Origin: an uncultured bacterium | GTDB lineage: Bacteria > Patescibacteria > Paceibacteria > UBA9973 > Zambryskibacteraceae | Direction: 5' to 3' | Length of the DNA stretch: 11,323 nt | Assembly: GCA_903918125.1 (NCBI GenBank) | Contig: CAIXDB010000083.1 | Span: 1 to 11,323, forward strand | Shown: positions 1-5,126 of the stretch, one piece after another | Numbering within the stretch: position 1 is the stretch's first letter | How the letters are laid out: every line of letters starts with the position of its first letter | Notes under the pieces: generated by a model | The model's database searches: none | What the model saw: only the letters and a program-made list of their open reading frames with translations | What the model was told of the DNA's origin: nothing | Made by a program: the position numbers and the translations under genes

Positions 1-335
1 CGCACGAGCTGTCCGTCGATAACCATTTTGGCAATGTACGGCTGGTTGAACCAGACGAGCTTCACATGTCCCGAGTCGTCGGTCACCGTGCCTTCACTCA
101 TCGGAATTTTTTTAACGTACGCTTTGCTCGTTTTGAGACCGGAAATTCTGCCGTACACCACCGCATTGTCGCCGGCCACGAGTGATGCGATATTTTTTAT
201 ATCGCTCGTGTTGCCATACCGCACGGGGAAGTAGTACAGCAAATCTTCGACGGTAGTCAGTCCGAGTTTTGCCAGCGCCCGCTTGTGCGTTTCCAAAAGT
301 CGGAATTCAATTTGCAGTGTTGAATCGAGTTTCAT
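1..335 (-). CDS. recG: ATP-dependent DNA helicase RecG, N-terminal part (runs off left edge)
   Basis: The start codon is at 333-335 on the minus strand, and 111 codons are present before the window ends, so there is no stop in view. The translation contains the RecG wedge/OB-domain signature: a segment reading LGLTTVEDLLYYFPVRYG at about residues 30-47, then an alternation of short beta strands, then DDSGHVKLVWFNQPYIAK at about residues 87-104. In RecG this N-terminal domain binds branched DNA. The helicase motor, which remodels stalled forks and Holliday junctions, lies outside the window. The gene starts nine bases after the mutY-like stop, so the two are probably co-transcribed as a small DNA-repair unit. 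No Shine-Dalgarno sequence is visible. A TATAAT at 345-350 (minus strand) overlaps the mutY stop and could be a -10 box, but no -35 supports it. Confidence 0.85.
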   Translation of the reverse strand, partial: MKLDSTLQIEFRLLETHKRALAKLGLTTVEDLLYYFPVRYGNTSDIKNIASLVAGDNAVVYGRISGLKTSKAYVKKIPMSEGTVTDDSGHVKLVWFNQPYIAKMVIDGQLV

Positions 336-344
336 ATGGTTACA

Positions 345-1178
345 TTATACATAAAATTCGTGGCCTTTTTTCTGGATCATTTTTTCGGCGACAAGGTCAA
401 CGAGATTTTTGGAAATTATTTTTGCGTCGTACCCGAGAATTCTGACGAGCTCTTTTTGCGTGCGAGGTTTTTCCAAGATCAGTTTGAGAATCTGCGAGCG
501 TTTTTGGCGGTTCGAGCCGGCGAAGCGGGATTGTTTTGTGTAATGTTTGCTTTTGCGACTCGGGTTTCGGAAAGTTTTTTTGTCGGCGATTTTTCTTGAT
601 TTCAAAAACGCGCCGTAGTCAAAAAGTGCCGAGTACCACTCGCGGGGATTTTCTCGGTCGAGAGTTTTTTCGATAAGTGGGAGAATATCTCGATCATGCA
701 CTGAGTCGATGTCAGCGAAAAAGAAATGTATGAACACCGAGCGAATGTTTGTTTCGATGACCGTGACGGGCATGTTCCAAGCGAACGCACAAATATCACC
801 GGCAGTAGCGGGACCGATGCCGGGCAAAGTTTGCAAAAGTTTGAAATCTCGCGGAAATTTTCCGCCAAAATCCACCTCGATTTTCTCCGCACAGAGTTTC
901 AAATATTTCGCCCGGCGATTGTAGCCGAGTCCTTGCCATTCGCGAAGCACGTCGGAGAGGGAAGCGTCTGCGAGCGCTCGCGCGTTGGGAAACTTTTTCA
1001 AAAATGACACATATTTCGGCACGACGCGCGGAGCTTGCGTTTGTTGTAACATGATTTCGGACACGAGGATGTTGTACGGGTCGCGGGTGTGTCGCCACGG
1101 AAAATCGCGTTTGTTTGAGTCATAAAAATTCCAAATGATTTTCTTGAATCGAGAAATGTTTCGCGTGGCAGGTGTCAT
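345..1178 (-). CDS. mutY: MutY-like A/G-specific adenine DNA glycosylase without Fe-S cluster
   Basis: This 277-residue protein belongs to the HhH-GPD superfamily. MutY enzymes remove adenine mispaired with 8-oxoguanine. Seen here: the MutY-type catalytic block SEIMLQQTQ with the general acid Glu at residue 41, the helix-hairpin-helix LPGIGPATAG at 118-127, and an ETNIRSVFIH block at 142-151 in the place of the usual catalytic Asp segment. Glu142 stands where E. coli MutY has Asp138. The four cysteines that normally bind the 4Fe-4S cluster are missing: the region at about 187-222 is basic and has none. After about residue 226 there is a short winged-helix-like tail instead of the NUDIX-like 8-oxoG recognition domain. 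The start at 1178 follows a candidate promoter with almost no leader. The assignment to the MutY family is firm, but substrate specificity is inferred. Confidence 0.85.
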   Translation of the reverse strand: MTPATRNISRFKKIIWNFYDSNKRDFPWRHTRDPYNILVSEIMLQQTQAPRVVPKYVSFLKKFPNARALADASLSDVLREWQGLGYNRRAKYLKLCAEKIEVDFGGKFPRDFKLLQTLPGIGPATAGDICAFAWNMPVTVIETNIRSVFIHFFFADIDSVHDRDILPLIEKTLDRENPREWYSALFDYGAFLKSRKIADKKTFRNPSRKSKHYTKQSRFAGSNRQKRSQILKLILEKPRTQKELVRILGYDAKIISKNLVDLVAEKMIQKKGHEFYV

Positions 1179-1188
1179 GATGCGCTCA

Positions 1189-1217
1189 AGTATACAAAAA
1201 CACCACGGCTGTGGAAA
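1189..1217 (-). promoter_or_regulatory. Candidate promoter of mutY-recG, nearly leaderless
   Basis: On the minus strand, TTTCCA (1217-1212) and TATACT (1194-1189) are separated by exactly 17 bases. The -10 box ends ten bases before the mutY ATG, so the predicted transcript begins about four bases upstream of the start codon. The spacer consists of the right arm and T-run of the preceding terminator, so the terminator of the pilus operon and this promoter share the same bases. Confidence 0.45.
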
Positions 1218-1229
1218 GCGTGGTGTTTT
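1197..1229 (-). terminator. Rho-independent terminator of the pilus operon
   Basis: Arms AAAACACCACG (1197-1207) and CGTGGTGTTTT (1219-1229) are perfect 11-bp complements around an 11-base loop. Read on the minus strand, the stem is followed by five Ts. It lies 11 bases after the stop of the last prepilin gene and just before mutY. The T-run on the plus strand is weaker, so the main direction is minus. Confidence 0.8.
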
Positions 1230-1240
1230 GTGCGGGGAGA

Positions 1241-1720
1241 CTATCGAGTTTCACACAATTCAGTGGTGTTACCCAGTGCAGGTTCAATTGATTTCGGTGC
1301 ACAAACTGTATATCTGCCCAAAGTGTCAACTGTAATTGTGTATTCGGTATTTATGTCTGTTGACAAACTGCTTGGGTCAGTTGGAATTTGGGATGGAATA
1401 TATGTAGGTACCAAACAGGATGTAAATATCCCAGCTTTTGGAATCTGTGTGGGGTTGACCGTGTCCGTTGAAATTGTTACACCATCACATTTAAATATTC
1501 CCGCATTGTCGGCGATGTTTTGTCCCACCGCGTTCAAAATGGTGTCGATGTTTGCTTGGCGTTGCGTATTGCGCGCTTGGGCAAATTGTCGCGCGGGGTT
1601 TATGGCGATGATGACAATCGCTGCCAAGACCGCGATGATGCCGATAACCACCAAAATTTCTATTAACGTGAACCCGTTCTTTGTGCGGCGCTCTGGTGCG
1701 ACCGCTTCTGATTTTTTCAT
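1241..1720 (-). CDS. Type IV major-pilin-like prepilin
   Basis: This is a 159-residue prepilin from the ATG at 1720. An alternative in-frame ATG at 1741 adds seven residues. The leader MKKSEAVAPERRTKNG (16 residues) is basic and ends in the prepilin peptidase site G|FTLIE, with the conserved Glu at +5. A hydrophobic helix ILVVIGIIAVLAAIVIIA follows, then a segment reading INPARQFAQARNTQRQANI that is typical of pilin alpha-1C. The globular domain carries four cysteines (in FKCDG, TSCLV, TVCAP and ELCET), so one or two disulfides are likely. It is the last gene before the operon terminator and has the most canonical pilin sequence, so it is the best candidate for the shaft subunit. No Shine-Dalgarno sequence is seen. 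The 70-base gap upstream, the longest in the operon, may hold its own promoter (a weak TTGCAC, 17 bases, CATTAT). Confidence 0.82.
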   Translation of the reverse strand: MKKSEAVAPERRTKNGFTLIEILVVIGIIAVLAAIVIIAINPARQFAQARNTQRQANIDTILNAVGQNIADNAGIFKCDGVTISTDTVNPTQIPKAGIFTSCLVPTYIPSQIPTDPSSLSTDINTEYTITVDTLGRYTVCAPKSIEPALGNTTELCETR

Positions 1721-1810
1721 ACAATTGTATTTAGCGAACATAATAATGTTTTAATTTTAGAACCTGTGCAACTTTTCCGCAATATGCGCTGTCCACATAT
1801 TTTGAAACTA

Positions 1811-2269
1811 TCATATTTCTTGCCACGACGTGACGCTGACCGGTGGGATCGGTGGATTGTGAGCGACGGCCGAGCTTGCCACGCTTGCCGTCACGCGAAG
1901 TGTCGTCCACGTCTGGCGAAACTCGGCGTGCGTTTGGATGGTGGCGGTTTTCACATGTGTCACGACGTCTTCCGCGCCGTATGTGACCGAGTCGACGGTG
2001 CACGAATTGTCGTCGACCGCCACAACATCTCCGCCGATGTTCGGCGTGTACGAATAATTTTCCGCGATGGCGAGTAGGGCACTCTCGGCGCACGACTGTG
2101 CCAAGCCTTCGCTTTCTCGTTTCAGCTCGCGGTTCAACTCGTCGATGCGCGTCGACAAGCCGTTGCCGGAGGAGGTGACGAGCAGTCCAAGAAGTATCGC
2201 CGAAATGATGATGGCAGACATGAGCGCGATGAACCCGTTGTTTTTCTGTTTGTTTTTATTTTTTGACAT
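1811..2269 (-). CDS. PilX/GspK-like minor prepilin
   Basis: This is a 152-residue prepilin from the ATG at 2269. The 12-residue leader MSKNKNKQKNNG precedes FIALMSAIIISAILLGLLV. The residue at mature position 5 is Met, not Glu. GspK-type tip pseudopilins also lack Glu5 and are thought to start the pilus tip complex. After the helix comes ELNRELKRESEGLAQSCAESALL, resembling the region seen in PilX-like assembly proteins. The start overlaps the end of the preceding gene by 14 bases, and a GGAAA lies about six bases upstream, so translation is probably coupled. An upstream in-frame ATG at 2299 would give a longer leader but lies deeper in the previous gene. The exact family (PilX versus GspK) is inferred from position and these motifs. 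Confidence 0.72.
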   Translation of the reverse strand: MSKNKNKQKNNGFIALMSAIIISAILLGLLVTSSGNGLSTRIDELNRELKRESEGLAQSCAESALLAIAENYSYTPNIGGDVVAVDDNSCTVDSVTYGAEDVVTHVKTATIQTHAEFRQTWTTLRVTASVASSAVAHNPPIPPVSVTSWQEI

Positions 2270-2780
2270 AGTATGTTTCCGAAAAAACATGCGACACAAG
2301 GTTACCTTGCGGTGTGCGAGTGTTTAATGTAAACGTTGCCGTGACGGATTCCGGAACCGTGCCTTCTCCATTTTGTACAACGTGTGTGAACGACGCGTCG
2401 GTCAGCCAAACGTTCGTATTGTTAAGTTGTTGCGTCACGCCCGTGCCATATCGAATGGTCATGTGTTGTGCGCCGACACACACGACGACCGGATTTCCGA
2501 CACTTGTGTCCCACGGTGTGACCGAAAGTGTCGTGCCCGTAGTGTTTTGAGCGGGCGAGTTAATAATTTGCACGTCACTTACAACCCAGCCGATTTTGTC
2601 GAGCAAAAAATTTCCTTCTTCGAGCATCATTGTTTGCGTCCCGTCTCGTCCGCTCGACTCAAGCATAGTGTACACCGACACGAGCACACCGCTGACGAGA
2701 ATGGAAAACAGCGCGATGTACACAAGCACTTCGACCAGAGTGAAACCACTTTTGTAATTTTTGTGAGATATATGTTTCAT
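2256..2780 (-). CDS. PilW/GspJ-like minor prepilin
   Basis: This is a 174-residue prepilin starting at the ATG at 2780, which overlaps the previous gene's TGA as ATGA, a classic translational-coupling junction. The leader MKHISHKNYKSG (12 residues) is cut before FTLVEVLVYIALFSILVSGVL, with Glu at +5. The mature domain has EEGNFLLDKIGWVVSDVQII, resembling the GspJ/PilW segment that follows the helix, and then beta-rich sequence with a single Cys. The protein probably belongs to the minor pilin tip or priming complex together with its neighbours. The reading frame stays open up to 2855, but the extra 25 residues lie inside the upstream gene and no ribosome binding site favours them. Confidence 0.75.
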   Translation of the reverse strand: MKHISHKNYKSGFTLVEVLVYIALFSILVSGVLVSVYTMLESSGRDGTQTMMLEEGNFLLDKIGWVVSDVQIINSPAQNTTGTTLSVTPWDTSVGNPVVVCVGAQHMTIRYGTGVTQQLNNTNVWLTDASFTHVVQNGEGTVPESVTATFTLNTRTPQGNLVSHVFSETYYVKK

Positions 2781-4471
2781 TGACTCGTAATTATGGATAT
2801 GAATCCTCTGTTGCTCGCATTGTTTGAAGCGACGTAAAAAATATTTTTCTCGCAATCGAACGACGGTGTGGTGCTTCCGGTTGTCGGCAACGAAAGCGAA
2901 GTTGAAAATGTCGGGCGGGAAGAGCTCGAAATATTCCAGATTTGAAATTGCGATGTGGTCACGAAAAATGCCAGCGTGTCACGGACGATGATGTTGTGCA
3001 AACTTTCCATAGTTGCGAGGGATGTGGTGCCGAGCGCCGTGTGGGGAAGTGACGTTGGATGTGTCGAATCGAGAATGTAGAATTCCGGAATGGTGTCGGT
3101 CGGTGCAAACGGCGAGATCTGGCTCGCTTCTCGACCGAGGTACAACGTGTCGCCAACCAGAGTGACAGTTTTGCCGATATTGCGAATGCCCGGAGTGTCA
3201 AAAAATCCGCTGACACGAAAGGGATGCGTCGGGTCGCTCACGTCGAGCACTGTTAGCTGTTCTTGAGTGCCGGCGCTCGCGTCCGTGGTGTGTGCGAGAT
3301 ACGCGTAATTATTTCTGACAACAATTGCGTTGATTGTGTAACCGACTGCGTACCCACCAACCCACTTCGGGTGAAGCGGATCGTGCATGTCGATGACGTT
3401 GAATTCCGGACCGCTTGCCGTTTTGGAAAGTCCGAGATAGACGTATCCGTTTTTGTAAAAAATACTCTGCGGAACGGCTTTCCCGCCGGAGCCTACGACG
3501 AACGGAGCGGTGCTTGTCGGAATTTCGAAATTGGCGACAAGTGTTGGTGTCGCAGGTGACGACACATCGATGACTTGCAACTGTGCACAATTTTTCCCCG
3601 GCGTGCACGTTGAGAAATTTGATTGCGTACCGTTTCCGACGTATGCGAAACTTCCGGTGGATGACGAGGCGAGTGCAATCGTACTGATACCACCCGATGA
3701 AATTGTCGGTGCGTTGTCGAGCTTGCCGAGAAGGTGCGGGTTGGTCGGATCCGAAATGTCAAAAATAAAAAAAGTCGGGTCGGTTGCGGAAGTGGTTTTG
3801 TCCGCGGTGACGTACAATCGTCCGAGATATGCGTCAATGTCACTCATAGAATATGTGTGTGTCGGGTCGCTCGCCAGTGTTGCAAAATCGGTCGTGGTGT
3901 TCGCCACGTGCGGGTGTGACCAATCGCCGGACAGGTCTGAGTCACAGGTATCGTCGTTGCCGAAATTGTCGAAGTCGGTCACGAGCTCGCGCAGTGTCAC
4001 GTGTTGCGGACGGGGAGTGTCGCTGTCCCACGAAACGGTCGCAGCGATTTCTTTTTTGAAAAAGTCCGGTGACGAAACGGCGAGCGTGCTCGCGTACCGG
4101 CTGTCGGAAGTCGTTGTGGCGTTGAGCAGTTTGAAATCTTTTCGCGCAGTCGCCTTGGCTTGTTCGAGCATCGCTTCCGCGCGCGACAGAGCATCTGTGT
4201 TGATTTGGTTGTCCGCGAGAATCGACTGTCCGCCAAACGACAGTAAAATAATCGCTGACAACGTGCACATCATCACGGCGAGCGCGAGCATGATTTCGAG
4301 AGTGATGAAACCGGCACAATGTGTGGGCAGCGAATTCCAAAATTCTTTCTCGGTCACACCCTTTCCGTCGCCAGAAAAAGGGAACACTTTCCCGCGCACT
4401 CGCGTCTTCACGCGCTCCGTGATGCGCCGGAAAGGGTGCGACACTCGACGAATTTTGGAATTCACTGTCAT
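2777..4471 (-). CDS. Giant prepilin with C-terminal LVIVD seven-bladed beta-propeller (possible pilus-tip adhesin)
   Basis: This 564-residue protein is three times the size of its neighbours. Residues 55-80 form a prepilin helix after a G54|FITLE cleavage site with Glu at +5, followed by a coiled alpha segment with RAEAMLEQAKATARKDF. Residues of about 212-562 contain seven successive repeats, each with a YV/YLG-type strand and, in most, a V-x-D-[IVM]-x-DP/SP turn: FIFDISDPTNPHLLG (235), LQVIDVSSPATP (298), FNVIDMHDPLHPKWVG (357), LTVLDVSDPTHPFRVSG (406), FYILDSTHPTSL (464) and FQIWNISSSSRP (509), plus a last partial one near 536-562. This is the LVIVD repeat family, extracellular beta-propellers of unknown ligand. 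Fused to a prepilin helix, the propeller would be displayed on the pilus, probably at the tip. The leader is 54 residues because a palindromic element occupies codons 4-47. The stop overlaps the next start as ATGA. Confidence 0.8.
   Translation of the reverse strand: MTVNSKIRRVSHPFRRITERVKTRVRGKVFPFSGDGKGVTEKEFWNSLPTHCAGFITLEIMLALAVMMCTLSAIILLSFGGQSILADNQINTDALSRAEAMLEQAKATARKDFKLLNATTTSDSRYASTLAVSSPDFFKKEIAATVSWDSDTPRPQHVTLRELVTDFDNFGNDDTCDSDLSGDWSHPHVANTTTDFATLASDPTHTYSMSDIDAYLGRLYVTADKTTSATDPTFFIFDISDPTNPHLLGKLDNAPTISSGGISTIALASSSTGSFAYVGNGTQSNFSTCTPGKNCAQLQVIDVSSPATPTLVANFEIPTSTAPFVVGSGGKAVPQSIFYKNGYVYLGLSKTASGPEFNVIDMHDPLHPKWVGGYAVGYTINAIVVRNNYAYLAHTTDASAGTQEQLTVLDVSDPTHPFRVSGFFDTPGIRNIGKTVTLVGDTLYLGREASQISPFAPTDTIPEFYILDSTHPTSLPHTALGTTSLATMESLHNIIVRDTLAFFVTTSQFQIWNISSSSRPTFSTSLSLPTTGSTTPSFDCEKNIFYVASNNASNRGFISIITSQ
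4332..4463. repeat. Palindromic element C, inside the leader of the LVIVD prepilin
   Basis: The outer arms GAATTCCAAAATTC (4332-4345) and GAATTTTGGAATTC (4450-4463) are perfect 14-bp complements. After 11 mostly unpaired bases on each side come a second perfect pair, CACCCTTTCCG (4357-4367) and CGGAAAGGGTG (4428-4438). The centre has smaller GC-rich hairpins such as CGCG-TCTTCA-CGCG near 4401-4414. The whole unit is 132 bases, or 44 codons. Removing it would leave a 10-residue leader, close to the 12-16 residues of neighbouring prepilins. The sequence differs from the elements in pilC and in the FimT-like gene, so it is a separate family. It is open in the host gene's frame. Confidence 0.75.
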
Positions 4472-4483
4472 AAATTGTTTTTT

Positions 4484-5125
4484 TTAATTCGTCCAACTGA
4501 TTTGCCCGACACTCGTCACCGTTGTAGTGGAAATGTGACCGAATGTGTCGCGTATCACGACGTTCCACACGCCGGTCGATGTCGTGCTCGCATCACCGGA
4601 ATTTTTTGCGAACACGATGTCCGATGCGTCGGAAATGGTAACTGCGGGGTTGACTGTCACGACTTCATTTTCCGAATCGGTCGGATTGTACGTGTCTCCT
4701 TGAAACAATGTGTACTTATCATTCTCGAAATGCACGCTGTGGTCGACTCCGCCCGCGCACGTGTCACCGAAACATACGCCATTCATCGCTTCACTCCGTG
4801 TTTTCTGCAACGCACTGATGAGCGCGTCTCGCTTATCGCCGAAAGAATACCGCCGAAAACCGCTCATGTCGGTCGACAACGCCATGCTGGCGATCGCACC
4901 AAAAATCGCGACCACCACAAGCACCTCCACCAAAGTGAAACCAAACCCACGCCGAGAATAAGATTTTCTGGAGCATTCGCAAGCCCGAAGCTTGGTTCTG
5001 TCAATAACCCTGTGCAACAAGGGCTCTTGACAGATTCGGGCTGAGAACTTGAGCGAGTCCTCCGCAGGAGAGGACGAGCGTCTCCAGAAAATCTTATTCT
5101 CGGCGTGGGTTTGGTGGAATGTCAT
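4484..5125 (-). CDS. FimT/GspH-like minor prepilin with an expanded leader
   Basis: This 213-residue prepilin starts at the ATG at 5125, one base after the pilC stop. An in-frame ATG at 5155 would add ten residues inside pilC. Residues 58-62 (RRGFG) end in the cleavage site G62|FTLVE with Glu at +5, followed by the helix VLVVVAIFGAIASMALS. The mature part has RDALISALQKTRSEAMNG, the pattern of FimT/GspH pseudopilins where a helix packs before the beta domain, then VHFENDKYTLFQG, which fits the GspH strand pattern. Two nearby cysteines (VCFGDTC) may form a disulfide. Residues of about 4-62 are encoded by a palindromic element and its arms. There is no ATG between the element and the cleavage site, so unless a TTG within the insert is used, the insert must be translated. 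It lies 12 bases upstream of the LVIVD prepilin. Confidence 0.78.
   Translation of the reverse strand: MTFHQTHAENKIFWRRSSSPAEDSLKFSARICQEPLLHRVIDRTKLRACECSRKSYSRRGFGFTLVEVLVVVAIFGAIASMALSTDMSGFRRYSFGDKRDALISALQKTRSEAMNGVCFGDTCAGGVDHSVHFENDKYTLFQGDTYNPTDSENEVVTVNPAVTISDASDIVFAKNSGDASTTSTGVWNVVIRDTFGHISTTTVTSVGQISWTN
4941..5114. repeat. Palindromic element B, inside the leader of the FimT-like prepilin
   Basis: Arms 4941-4973 and 5082-5114 are perfect 33-bp inverted repeats. The first four inner bases (GGAG/CTCC) look like the element ends, so the core would be 4970-5085 (116 bases) and the outer 29 bp would be inverted copies of host coding sequence. Inside, AGCCCGAA (4982-4989) pairs with TTCGGGCT (5035-5042), CTGTCAA (4998-5004) pairs with TTGACAG (5027-5033), and CTCCGCAGGAG forms a side hairpin at 5060-5070. 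The whole can fold as a cruciform with branches. The 174 bases are 58 codons. Dropping the centre and one arm (141 bases, 47 codons) would leave a 15-residue leader, matching the neighbouring genes. Confidence 0.85.
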
Positions 5126-5126
5126 T

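Noticed and set aside
28..234. Plus-strand open frame at the left edge
   Set aside because: It lies opposite the RecG N-terminus, which runs open on the minus strand with recognisable RecG motifs.
3510..4487. Long plus-strand open frame of 325 codons opposite the LVIVD prepilin
   Set aside because: The minus-strand reading has a prepilin cleavage motif, clear propeller repeats and operon continuity. The plus-strand translation has no recognisable motif and a Cys/Arg/Val-rich composition typical of an antisense shadow.
4319..5044. Plus-strand open frame of 241 codons across the FimT-like gene and elements B and C
   Set aside because: It is open partly because the palindromes read similarly on both strands. 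The rest is antisense to conserved prepilin sequence and has no domain.
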